Positions 1-6,884 are shown, numbered from the stretch's first letter. The stretch is 7,134 nt of DNA from Syntrophaceae bacterium (GCA_030619435.1 JAUXBI010000090.1:1-7134); one strand, 5' to 3'. A program made the numbers and translations. Notes: generated from the letters alone by a model not told the origin.

Positions 1-604
1 CGTAAAAGCATGACGCGTACTTGGCCGAATATGCCATAATGGGTACATCCTCATAGCCCTCATCGTCAAGCATTGTCCGGATCGCACAAACCTGTCCATC
101 CATCATGGCCGACGGCGCAACCATGTCGGCCCCCGCGGGTGCGTGTGACAGCGCCGTTCGCGCTAACAGCTCCAGTGTGGCGTCATTATCCACTTCACTG
201 CCATCGAGTATTCCGCAGTGGCCATGGCTCGTGTATTCGCACAGGCACACATCCGTAATGACCAGGATATCCGCTACTTCATCCTTGATCTTTCTTACCG
301 CCTGCTGAATAATCCCATCCTCGGCCCAGGCGCCGGAACCTTCTTCATCCTTTGCCTCGGGTATGCCGAAAAGCATGATCGCGGGTATGCCCATGCCTTT
401 TATTTTTTTCACTTCCTCCACAAGATTATCAATCGACATCTGAAAATTTCCCGGCATGGAAGAAATAGGATTTTTCACTCCCCTGCCGTGAGTCACAAAC
501 AGGGGACAGACAAGATCATCAACCGTCAATCCGGTCTCCCGGATCATCCTTCGGAAATTCTCGTTTTTCCTCAGTCTTCTCGGACGGTAATCAGGAAAAT
601 TCAT
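1..604 (-). CDS. hemB: Delta-aminolevulinic acid dehydratase (porphobilinogen synthase), 3' end cut by window edge
   Basis: Condenses two 5-aminolevulinate molecules to porphobilinogen in the cytoplasm, the first common pyrrole of heme, siroheme and cobalamin. The visible 201 residues begin [12 protein letters not shown]. Residues 119-130 ([13 protein letters not shown]) carry Cys120, Cys122 and Cys130, the cysteine triad of the zinc-dependent form of the family. Residues 190-198 (MAYSAKYAS) include Lys195, the expected Schiff-base lysine. Family members are about 325 residues, so roughly the last 120 lie beyond position 1, including the second active-site lysine. The ATG at 604-602 overlaps the TGA stop of the upstream radical SAM gene as ATGA, and AAGGTGA lies just upstream, so translation is probably coupled. 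The frame is open throughout with no sign of decay. Identification is very secure; the metal type is inferred from the cysteines. Confidence 0.97.
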   Translation of the reverse strand, partial: MNFPDYRPRRLRKNENFRRMIRETGLTVDDLVCPLFVTHGRGVKNPISSMPGNFQMSIDNLVEEVKKIKGMGIPAIMLFGIPEAKDEEGSGAWAEDGIIQQAVRKIKDEVADILVITDVCLCEYTSHGHCGILDGSEVDNDATLELLARTALSHAPAGADMVAPSAMMDGQVCAIRTMLDDEGYEDVPIMAYSAKYASCFY

Positions 605-1788
605 ATATCACCTTTTATTTCTTCATCTGTAAGGTAACAGGCCGGATCGGGTCCCCATATATCACCCGTCACCGTCTCGGCCCTCGCGCGAAAATTACCC
701 CCGCACACGTCGAGCCAGCGACAGTCCGAGCATCGCCCCGTTACGTAAGATTTCTTATCCTTCAATTTCGCCATCAGTTCGTTGGAGGTATCCAGCCATA
801 TATCGCTGAAATGGCGCTCCCTTACATTTCCAAAAGAGATCTCCCTCCAGAACTGATCCGCGTATACCTCGCCATCCCAGCTCACGCAACCTATCCCCCG
901 TCCGGAATTGTTCCCCTCATTCATCTTGAGGAGTTTCAGAACGTCGGCAGCCCTTTCCGGGTCCTCCCTGAGCAGACGCAGATAAATATATGGCCCGTCG
1001 GCATGGTTATCTACTGTAAGTATCTCTTTTGGCATGCCCCTGTCGAAGAGATCACGCGTCCTGTCCATGATCAGATCCACAACCTCTCTTGTCTGAGCGT
1101 GCGACAGGTCATTGTCGGCCAGCGTGGAGCCACGTCCCGAATAGACCAGATGATAGAAGCACGCCCTCGGAATATTATTCTCCTCAATAAAATCAAATAT
1201 GGCCGGGATCTCGGAGCTGTTCTCCCCGGTTATCGTAAAGCGGGCACCTACCTTTATGCCCGCGTCCTGACAGTTCCTGATTCCCCGGACAGCGGCGTCA
1301 AAGGCCCCTTTTACGCCCCTGAATCTGTCATGAATCTCTCCTATCCCATCCAGACTTACACCCATATATGAAAGGCCGATGCCGGCGAATATCGCAGCCT
1401 TTTCCTTTGTGATGAGAGTACCGTTTGTTGAAATAACCGCCCGTATCCCATTGTCCACGGCAAACTGTACAAGTCCCGGCAGGTCTTCCCTCGTCAGTGG
1501 CTCTCCACCGGAGAAAAGAATCACAGGACATCCGAAAGAGGCAAGATCGGATATCAGATCCTTTCCCTCCTCTGTAGTCAGCTCACCACTGTATTTTATG
1601 TTCTGAGAACTTGAATAGCAGTGAACACATTTAAGGTTGCACCTTCTGGTGACGTTCCAGACCACAACCGGACGCTTATCACTGGAAAACTGGAGAAGAT
1701 GCGAGGGAAGCTTTCCCGATTCCGCTCCATAACGAAGTACATCGGAAGGTTCAACCCCTCCACAGTATAGTTTTGAAATTCCTATCAT
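601..1788 (-). CDS. ahbC: AhbC-type radical SAM protein, 12,18-didecarboxysiroheme deacetylase (Fe-coproporphyrin III synthase)
   Basis: Predicted to remove the acetate side chains at C2 and C7 of 12,18-didecarboxysiroheme as methyl formation, giving Fe-coproporphyrin III in the siroheme-dependent heme pathway. The 395-residue protein has the radical SAM motif [11 protein letters not shown] (Cys50, Cys54, Cys57) for a [4Fe-4S] cluster, SGGEP at 93-97 for SAM, and a C-terminal SPASM-like region with Cys301, Cys353, Cys356, Cys362 and Cys384 for auxiliary clusters. The N-terminus ([21 protein letters not shown]...[12 protein letters not shown]) is what I recall for AhbC/NirJ1 rather than AhbD, which has a WE(V/I)TRSCNL-type motif. 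Start at ATG 1788 is chosen because GGAG (1796-1799) lies 7 nt upstream and the family begins there; an ATG at 1830 in frame falls in the flank of a repeat and is rejected. It overlaps hemB by 4 nt. The alternative, NirJ for heme d1, is less likely because no nir genes are visible and the neighbours are general tetrapyrrole genes. Confidence 0.88.
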   Translation of the reverse strand: MIGISKLYCGGVEPSDVLRYGAESGKLPSHLLQFSSDKRPVVVWNVTRRCNLKCVHCYSSSQNIKYSGELTTEEGKDLISDLASFGCPVILFSGGEPLTREDLPGLVQFAVDNGIRAVISTNGTLITKEKAAIFAGIGLSYMGVSLDGIGEIHDRFRGVKGAFDAAVRGIRNCQDAGIKVGARFTITGENSSEIPAIFDFIEENNIPRACFYHLVYSGRGSTLADNDLSHAQTREVVDLIMDRTRDLFDRGMPKEILTVDNHADGPYIYLRLLREDPERAADVLKLLKMNEGNNSGRGIGCVSWDGEVYADQFWREISFGNVRERHFSDIWLDTSNELMAKLKDKKSYVTGRCSDCRWLDVCGGNFRARAETVTGDIWGPDPACYLTDEEIKGDI

Positions 1789-1795
1789 TGACACA

Positions 1796-1799
1796 CTCC
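1796..1799 (-). promoter_or_regulatory. Ribosome binding site of ahbC
   Basis: GGAG on the minus strand, 7 nt before the ATG at 1788-1786. It settles the start in favour of MIGISK over the in-frame ATG at 1830, which lies next to the repeat and has no comparable site. Confidence 0.7.
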
Positions 1800-1833
1800 A
1801 GTTTTTATTGATGCACCCGTAAAAAGTCAAATT

Positions 1834-1959
1834 GACGGCAAAGTAAAAAGCTCCAAGGTCAAGGCGCGCAAATCATAAGGAATGAGGCGTACTATACGGT
1901 ACGCCGCAGTGACGAAGGATGCCGCGGAACGCAGAAGTTGGACTTTTTACAAAGCCGTC
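1834..1959. repeat. Imperfect palindromic interspersed repeat (MITE/REP-like), about 126 bp
   Basis: The ends are inverted repeats: from 1834 the plus strand reads GACGGCaaaGTAAAAAG, and from 1959 the minus strand reads GACGGCtttGTAAAAAG (14 of 17 identical). The centre is a second dyad at 1886-1905, GGCGTACtatacgGTACGCC. The region between is only loosely symmetrical. There is no ORF of note inside, so it is non-autonomous. A further GTAAAAAGTCAAATT just outside the left end (1819-1833) resembles a partial second terminus. The right end runs into cobA/hemD and supplies its stop codon. I recall elements of this look from deltaproteobacterial genomes, but copy number cannot be tested here. Transcribed with the operon, it would fold into a long stem-loop between cobA/hemD and ahbC and could affect mRNA stability or read-through. 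Confidence 0.75.
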
Positions 1960-3455
1960 TTTATTGCTTTTACCAGACCGGGAATCGAATAAGGCCCCTG
2001 CATAATATCGATTCCGAGACCGGCTCTTCTGCACGCATTTTCCGTTACCGGGCCTATGCAAGCAATCTTTATGTGATTCGGAATGGTTGTTTCATTCCCG
2101 ATAATATCCATGAAATTAGTCACTGTGGATGGACTTGTAAAGGTAATCACGTCGATCTTTCCACTATCCATCAATTCTTTAATGGTCTCCCCATCCTCAT
2201 TGGAGTTTACCGTCCTGTAGGCGGTTGCCACATCCACATTCGCGCCCAGTTCCGAGAGTCCGTCGGGAATAATGTCTCCGGCGATCTCGGCCCTTGGCAA
2301 AAGAAAGTTTTTGCCCGCAACATCCATGCCCCTGAACGCGGCCACAACTCCATCGGAGATGTGCTCTTCGGGAACCATGTCCACGCGGATATTATATTCT
2401 TCAACGCGGTCCCGTGTGGCCGGACCTATGGTACAGATTTTTATCCCCTTGAGATCCCTTATGTCATTTCTCAGTTTACAGAAACGTTCAAAAAAGAATC
2501 GCACGCCATTCGCGCTGGTAAATATAATCCAGTGATATTTTTCAATATTCTCTATGACCCGATCCAGATCGCCATAATCCTCCGGCGGCACAATACTGAT
2601 CGTAGGAAAGGCGATGACCCTTGCCCCTTCATCACGTAAAAGCGCCGCGAACTCTTTCGACTGTCCCTCCGGTCTCGTAATAACAATACCCTTGCCGAAC
2701 AGTGGCTTCTTTTCAAACCAGCCAAGACTCTCTCTCAAACCAACCACATCGCCCACAACAAACACAGCGGGAGGCGAAAATTCTCTCTCCTTCGCCAGGG
2801 CAGCTATACCCCCGAGCTTCCCCGTCAGCGTCTCCTGGTCCGGGGTTGTCCCCCACCTGATCAGCGCCACAGGGGTGTCCGGACTCCTGCCATTTTCCAT
2901 GAGATTGGAGGCAATTCTGGAGAGATTCCTTACACCCATAAGAAATACAATGGTTTCGATGGTGGATATCTTTTTCCAGTCAATGCGGCTTTCAGCTTTA
3001 TCAGGATCTTCATGCCCGGTTACAAAGGCAAGCGTAGAGGTAAATTCCCTGTGCGTGAGGGGTATTCCGGCATAGGCAGGGACGGATATCGCCGATGTCA
3101 CGCCAGGAACCACCTCAAAGGGCACTCCCGCCTTCTGAAGAAATTCGGCCTCTTCACCGCCCCTCCCGAATATGAATGGATCTCCCCCCTTGAGTCTGGC
3201 CACTGTGTTACCCTTCAATGCCTCTTCCACAAGTATCCGGTTCAGATTTTCCTGGGATATATTGTGATGCCCCCCTATCTTTCCAACGTAGATAAGCCGC
3301 GCGTTTGTTCCGGCGTGTCGCAGTATTTCTCTTCCCACGAGATAATCATGCACCACCACATCCGCCCTGCGCAGGCACTCCACCCCCTTAACCGTTATAA
3401 GGTCCGGATCACCGGGACCCGCACCTATGATATATACCTTTCCGGGTTTTTTCAT
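1947..3455 (-). CDS. cobA-hemD: Fused uroporphyrinogen-III C-methyltransferase / uroporphyrinogen-III synthase
   Basis: Bifunctional cytoplasmic enzyme of 502 residues. The N-terminal SUMT domain (about 1-245) makes precorrin-2 from uroporphyrinogen III with two SAM: GAGPGDPDLITVKG at 11-24, LKGGDPFIFGRGGEE at 88-102 (glycine-rich SAM loop), VVPGVTSAISVPAYAGIPLTHR at 115-136, and GHE at 147-149. The C-terminal HemD domain (about 253-500) cyclises hydroxymethylbilane to uroporphyrinogen III: VITRPEGQS at 258-266, FTSANGVRFF at 312-321, CTIGPATRD at 341-349, LLPRAE at 385-390, TFTSPSTVTNF at 438-448, CIGPVTENA at 466-474. Precorrin-2 then feeds siroheme, cobalamin and, through AhbC next door, heme. 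The start is uncertain: ATG 3455 matches the family N-terminus (MKKPGKVYIIGAGPG), while ATG 3473 and GTG 3494 are in frame upstream; none has a strong Shine-Dalgarno. The gene follows hemC closely. Its last codons (K-T-A-L-stop) lie in the palindromic repeat. Confidence 0.95.
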   Translation of the reverse strand: MKKPGKVYIIGAGPGDPDLITVKGVECLRRADVVVHDYLVGREILRHAGTNARLIYVGKIGGHHNISQENLNRILVEEALKGNTVARLKGGDPFIFGRGGEEAEFLQKAGVPFEVVPGVTSAISVPAYAGIPLTHREFTSTLAFVTGHEDPDKAESRIDWKKISTIETIVFLMGVRNLSRIASNLMENGRSPDTPVALIRWGTTPDQETLTGKLGGIAALAKEREFSPPAVFVVGDVVGLRESLGWFEKKPLFGKGIVITRPEGQSKEFAALLRDEGARVIAFPTISIVPPEDYGDLDRVIENIEKYHWIIFTSANGVRFFFERFCKLRNDIRDLKGIKICTIGPATRDRVEEYNIRVDMVPEEHISDGVVAAFRGMDVAGKNFLLPRAEIAGDIIPDGLSELGANVDVATAYRTVNSNEDGETIKELMDSGKIDVITFTSPSTVTNFMDIIGNETTIPNHIKIACIGPVTENACRRAGLGIDIMQGPYSIPGLVKAIKTAL

Positions 3456-3497
3456 ATCAGTCTCTTCGCTCATTTCCGAGTTGCGTGAGGGCACACA

Positions 3498-4442
3498 CTA
3501 CTCATATATCTCATCCAGAACAGCCCGCCCGCCTCTGGACAGTATATTCTCCGCCAGGGTGTTCCCCATATCCTCCCAGTCACCACTGTTCCCCCTGACC
3601 TCGTCCATAATCATGACTTTTCCATCAATACTCCCCACGAGGCCCTTGATGACCAGGTCGTCTCCATGCTTCCTGGCGATGCCCGCTATCGGCACCTGAC
3701 ACCCTCCTCCCAGACGTCTGAGAAACGCGCGCTCGGCGGAGATTTCCACCACGGTATCGGGGTGATTGAGGGGAGAGATGAGCTTTCCGGCCTTCTCGTC
3801 ATCTTCTCTCAGTTCTATACCCAGAACACCCTGCCCTACCGATGGCATCATAACTTCAATCGGTATATACTGCGAAATCTCTCTACCGCGTCCCATTCTC
3901 TTCATCCCGGCCGCCGCTATAATTATTCCATCCAGATTTTCCGTTACAATCTTTTTTATTCTCGTGTCTATGTTGCCGCGCACAGGAACAATCTCTATAT
4001 CCGGCATCAGGCTCTTGATCTGCATCCCTCTTCGCAGAGAGCCTGTGCCCAGTCTTGCCCCTTTGGAAAGCCCCTCCATCTTCGTGCCTTCCCTGGAAAT
4101 CAGCACATCTCTCGGATCTTCCCTCTCCGGGATAGCCCCTATCACCAGACCATCCGGAAGATCCACCGGAACATCCTTCATGCTGTGAACCGCGATGTCT
4201 ATATCTCCCCGCAGCAGGGCCTCTTCTATTTCCTTTACAAAGATCCCCTTGCCCCCGATTTCCACCAGGGCGATATTCTGCATTCTGTCTCCGCGCGTCC
4301 TTATCGGGACAACCTCCAAGGACATGTCTGTATACAAATTCTTCAGACGATCCGAAACCCAGTTCGCCTGTACAAGCGCAAGGTCACTTCCACGTGTGCC
4401 TATCCGTATCTTCTTGATTCTAGTCCTCCTTTTTGTGCTCAA
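3498..4442 (-). CDS. hemC: Porphobilinogen deaminase (hydroxymethylbilane synthase)
   Basis: Polymerises four porphobilinogens to hydroxymethylbilane, the substrate of the HemD domain encoded directly downstream. Counting from the expected family start (codon at 4418), the protein has 306 residues: KKIRIGTRGSDLALVQA at the N-terminus, VHSMKDVP at 78-84 with the catalytic Asp82, GTGSLRR at 125-130 and RGNIDTR at 148-154 for substrate carboxylate binding, and LGGGCQVPIAG at 236-246 with Cys240, which holds the dipyrromethane cofactor. Length is normal and all key residues are present. The start is odd: the only standard in-frame start codon is a TTG at 4442, used for the coordinates here. However, AGGAGG (4425-4430) lies 6 nt before an ATC at 4418-4416, exactly where relatives have their Met. 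The stop at 3498 is close to the cobA/hemD start. A gap of about 170 bp lies upstream, so hemC may head its own transcript. Confidence 0.96.
   Translation of the reverse strand: MSTKRRTRIKKIRIGTRGSDLALVQANWVSDRLKNLYTDMSLEVVPIRTRGDRMQNIALVEIGGKGIFVKEIEEALLRGDIDIAVHSMKDVPVDLPDGLVIGAIPEREDPRDVLISREGTKMEGLSKGARLGTGSLRRGMQIKSLMPDIEIVPVRGNIDTRIKKIVTENLDGIIIAAAGMKRMGRGREISQYIPIEVMMPSVGQGVLGIELREDDEKAGKLISPLNHPDTVVEISAERAFLRRLGGGCQVPIAGIARKHGDDLVIKGLVGSIDGKVMIMDEVRGNSGDWEDMGNTLAENILSRGGRAVLDEIYE
4425..4430 (-). promoter_or_regulatory. Strong Shine-Dalgarno at hemC facing a possible ATC start
   Basis: A full AGGAGG on the minus strand, followed by 6 nt and then ATC (4418-4416). No ATG, GTG or TTG occurs at a usable distance downstream of it in any frame. 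Either hemC starts at ATC, or the sequence has a base error or change in what was ATG, or the TTG at 4442 is used and this site is fortuitous, encoding Arg-Arg. Confidence 0.6.
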
Positions 4443-4615
4443 CTATGCGACTCTTAAAAAATTGGCCGGGGACCATCCTTCCAGCAAATGGCGCCTCACG
4501 GTTTCTGAGCAGTTATCAATAACGGAAAGGAAAAAACGATTTTGACCTTGCGAGTTAGCAACACGTAAATCCCCTCCATGTCCATCCTTTTGAAAAATCC
4601 ATTTCCGGATGGGCA

Positions 4616-5512
4616 CTACTTATTCTCAGCAACCTTTATGCCAGCAAGTTCAACAAGAAATTCACTCGCCTTCCCGGCATGCATCGTAAACACCAGCATA
4701 AAGGGAATATCTGCTCCCGGTTTTATCTCTGCGTTGGGAAAATCTCTTCCATAAGGATTGGAGAGCTCTTTCCTGATTTCTTTCTCCGTCAGGTTTTTCA
4801 GTTCGTCATCCGTAAGTATATTGCCACAGTTAGATTCCTCTTCGGAAAGAACATTCCCTGATGAATCCAGTATCTTTCCCCTGACTTTTATATCGGAAAC
4901 CACGCATTTATTATTATTCACGGCGAACCCTTCAACCACTATAACGTCTCCGGCAACCCAGTTTTTTACGAATCGTTCCTTCACATTTATCAGATCCACA
5001 CCCAGTCCGGACAGGCACTCATTCGGCATATCCTTGCCCTCTGTCCCGAGGAACTTCTCCACCTGTGGCAGAACTCTGTTCAGGATCCCCTCTATTGCCC
5101 GGGGTGAAGTCCACAGATAAATTCCCCCCGATAGCAGGATGACCAGTATAAGAAAAATCGCTATTCTCTTACCGGGTGACCGGGGCTTTTGTGTTTCTCC
5201 TGAAGCTTCCGCATCGTCTATGATCTCATCGGCATCACCATAAGCTTCTCCCTGTCCGAAGTTCTGAGCATCATCTTCCCCTTCACCCTCCAGGAAAATC
5301 CTGTCTATCTCTTCCGTGGTCGCTTCGGCCGTTTTCTCATGGATCTCTTCATCCGGTTTTATCGAACCTGTCAATGAAGCGCTCCCCGCCAGGGGATTTT
5401 CCTGGAAGAAAACCTCCTTGCAGTGACTGCACCTGACCCATATCCCCTCGCCATCTACCTGAGATTTATCAAATCTGTATTTTGTCCCACACTTTTTACA
5501 CTGGATAATCAC
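4616..5512 (-). CDS. Membrane-anchored zinc-ribbon protein, MJ0042/DUF3426-like, function unknown
   Basis: 298 residues starting from GTG at 5512 (MIIQCKKCGTKYRFD). The N-terminal zinc ribbon has Cys5, Cys8, Cys28 and Cys31 (QCKKCGTKYRF...VRCSHCKEVFF), as in the MJ0042-type zinc finger. Residues about 52-108 form an acidic, low-complexity linker rich in Asp and Glu. RSPGKR at 111-116 precedes one hydrophobic helix at about 117-134, giving N-inside topology: ribbon and linker in the cytoplasm, C-terminus outside. The C-terminal part (about 165-295) fits the DUF3426 pattern, with Cys166, Cys203 and Cys229, and ends in a beta-rich VKGxx-type fold. The GTG start is preferred over the TTG at 5527 because AGGAG (5520-5524) sits 7 nt before it. 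It overlaps the end of hpt by 17 nt. No catalytic residues are seen and the cellular role is unknown; position between hpt and the heme genes does not settle it. Confidence 0.8.
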   Translation of the reverse strand: MIIQCKKCGTKYRFDKSQVDGEGIWVRCSHCKEVFFQENPLAGSASLTGSIKPDEEIHEKTAEATTEEIDRIFLEGEGEDDAQNFGQGEAYGDADEIIDDAEASGETQKPRSPGKRIAIFLILVILLSGGIYLWTSPRAIEGILNRVLPQVEKFLGTEGKDMPNECLSGLGVDLINVKERFVKNWVAGDVIVVEGFAVNNNKCVVSDIKVRGKILDSSGNVLSEEESNCGNILTDDELKNLTEKEIRKELSNPYGRDFPNAEIKPGADIPFMLVFTMHAGKASEFLVELAGIKVAENK

Positions 5513-6041
5513 AATCCTGCTCCTCAATCACGTAAATGTCCGGCAGACACCGGAACTTTTCGTCAAAATCAAGCCCGTATCCCACAACAAATCCCTTGTC
5601 CACGGCAAATCCCGCGTAGTCCACATGAATGACGATTTCTCTTCTGTATTCCTTGTCTATCAACGCGCATATCCTTATAGAAGCCGGACTTCTCTTCTCA
5701 AGTCTCTCCCGTAGAAATGCCATCGTGATACCGGTATCTATTATATCTTCCACGATAACCACTTCTTTCCCCTCTATATCCGTTTCTATATCCTTTGAAA
5801 GGGTTATGTTCCCTGAACTCACTGATCCTGAACCATAACTTGCCAGTCTTACAAAATCTACGGTATGCGATATCTTCAGGTACCGTGCAAGGTCCGCCAG
5901 AAAAATAAAGGCTCCTTTGAGGACACCTACAAGCACGACTTCCTTCCCTTCAAGATCGCGCGAAATAGCGTCGGCCAGTTCTTTTACACGCCGATCGATA
6001 ACCTCTTTTGAATATAGAATCTTCTTTTTCAGCTCTTTCAC
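5496..6041 (-). CDS. hpt: Hypoxanthine phosphoribosyltransferase
   Basis: Purine salvage enzyme that joins hypoxanthine (often also guanine) to PRPP, giving IMP or GMP, in the cytoplasm. The 181 residues are a normal length. LVGVLKGAFIFLADL at 37-51 is the LKG loop that binds pyrophosphate; DFVRLASYG at 62-70 carries the flexible-loop Ser-Tyr; VVIVEDIIDTGITM at 94-107 is the PRPP-binding motif with the acidic pair Glu98-Asp99; and the C-terminal FVVGYGLDFDEKFRCLPDIYV at 151-171 holds the purine-binding and Mg-binding residues. It begins with GTG at 6041, 12 nt after the stop of the Cys-rich gene, behind AAGGCGG. Its 3' end overlaps the zinc-ribbon gene by 17 nt. It has no direct biochemical link to heme synthesis. 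Some family members are named hprT or hpt; I cannot choose guanine or hypoxanthine preference from sequence alone. Confidence 0.95.
   Translation of the reverse strand: MKELKKKILYSKEVIDRRVKELADAISRDLEGKEVVLVGVLKGAFIFLADLARYLKISHTVDFVRLASYGSGSVSSGNITLSKDIETDIEGKEVVIVEDIIDTGITMAFLRERLEKRSPASIRICALIDKEYRREIVIHVDYAGFAVDKGFVVGYGLDFDEKFRCLPDIYVIEEQDCDYPV
5520..5524 (-). promoter_or_regulatory. Ribosome binding site of the zinc-ribbon gene, inside hpt
   Basis: AGGAG on the minus strand lies within the last codons of hpt and 7 nt before the GTG at 5512-5510. It decides the start and suggests that ribosomes finishing hpt help start the next gene. Confidence 0.65.
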
Positions 6042-6053
6042 AGACCGCCTTTT

Positions 6054-6884
6054 TTACAGAGCATCGCGCCAGACCGCATCCGTTTTATAACAGGCTATAA
6101 ATTCTTCTATATTTTCCCGGATGATTTCTTCACCCCTTCTGAGTTCTTCCAGTGTTCTGAATCTTGAGGTGAGACTCAGGAATATCCTGTCAAACTTCGA
6201 CCTTTCACACCCGAGATCATCATAATCGATGTGACTTATCATATATTGTGAACCATCGAAATAGTATTTCCCGAAGCGGTTCGTGTCCGTTGACCGAAAA
6301 GGCCAGGAAATTTTCAATGAAAAAAAATCGAGGGCGATATCCTTGAGCCTGCCCTTAAACCTGTCAGGATGCGGAACCTCGTATATGCCTTCGCTTATGA
6401 AGCGGAAATACTCCTTTACCAGGTCTATATCGGTGATGCACAGGCCGTAAAGATACCAGTCATCAATAATCCTGATCATGGAAAGTTTTTCTTCACGGGA
6501 TATGAAGTGATAGCTGGGGCACAAGTGCCCATTGCACAATTCCTTTCCATAGAATGATACATCTCTCATATCCGTCCCGTCGTTTTGAAGGGGATGGAGA
6601 AGACAGCCCACCCTCTTTTCCTCATCATCGAGGAATCCCAGGTATTCACAGCAATGTATCACATCATAGAGCTTTTCCCGGGGCTCAAGACCCCTTATCC
6701 TGTCCGAAAAGGGCTTCAGGTCATCCAGCTCCTTAACCGTCTCACGGAATATCCTTGTCCTGCTTCTCAGTCTCTTTACCAGGGACTTCTTAGTGCTGTC
6801 AGCATAATTATATAAACCGCAACAGGCCCCGCAGGATTTACCTGAATCCGGCTGACACAGATGGATAAAAGTTTCTTCCTTCAT
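6054..6884 (-). CDS. Cysteine-rich protein of unknown function, YkgJ-like metal-binding motif
   Basis: 276 residues from ATG 6884 (MKEETFIHLCQP); a TTG directly before it at 6887 is less likely. Cysteines cluster in the first half: Cys10, SCGACCG with Cys18, Cys21 and Cys22, then Cys78-Cys79 (IHCCEYLGFLD), Cys94 (VGCLLHP), Cys117 and Cys122 (LCNGHLCPSYHF). The CGACC start followed by CxYLG and GCLLHP resembles the pattern of the YkgJ/UPF0153 zinc- or iron-chelating family (CxxCC ... C..L...GC.(I/L)(Y/H).(R/H)P), though the spacing is longer and I cannot verify membership. The second half (about 130-276) is charged, largely helical by appearance, with no signal peptide or membrane segment, so it is probably cytoplasmic. 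It heads the unit with hpt, 12 nt apart. Coordination of a metal or Fe-S cluster is inference; the function is unknown. Confidence 0.75.
   Translation of the reverse strand: MKEETFIHLCQPDSGKSCGACCGLYNYADSTKKSLVKRLRSRTRIFRETVKELDDLKPFSDRIRGLEPREKLYDVIHCCEYLGFLDDEEKRVGCLLHPLQNDGTDMRDVSFYGKELCNGHLCPSYHFISREEKLSMIRIIDDWYLYGLCITDIDLVKEYFRFISEGIYEVPHPDRFKGRLKDIALDFFSLKISWPFRSTDTNRFGKYYFDGSQYMISHIDYDDLGCERSKFDRIFLSLTSRFRTLEELRRGEEIIRENIEEFIACYKTDAVWRDAL

Noticed and set aside
811..1371. 186-codon open frame on the plus strand
   Set aside because: Antisense to the well-supported ahbC frame, with no recognisable motif.
601..1788. Radical SAM peptide-maturase (SPASM protein for a RiPP)
   Set aside because: No precursor peptide gene is visible nearby; the N-terminus matches the AhbC/NirJ1 type and the gene is embedded among heme genes.
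1789..1830. Fourteen-residue N-terminal extension of AhbC from an ATG at 1830
   Set aside because: The extra residues come partly from the repeat flank (TTGACTTTTTAC on the minus strand), the family starts at MIGISK, and the good GGAG site serves the ATG at 1788.
1834..1959. Insertion sequence or CRISPR unit at the palindromic element
   Set aside because: No transposase reading frame, no repeated spacer-like layout, and the element is a single palindromic unit, so a non-autonomous repeat fits better.
1938..2639. 233-codon open frame on the plus strand
   Set aside because: Antisense to the HemD domain and beginning in the repeat; no family features and no ribosome binding site of note.
3666..4457. 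263-codon open frame on the plus strand
   Set aside because: It is antisense to hemC, whose identity is certain. Its translation shows no recognisable domain and is rich in residues expected from reverse reading of a biased coding strand. It is a shadow frame.
4592..4614. Possible terminator after the zinc-ribbon gene (ATCC-GGAAAT-GGAT followed by TTTTT on the minus strand)
   Set aside because: The stem is only 4 bp, too weak to call. Transcription might still pass into hemC.
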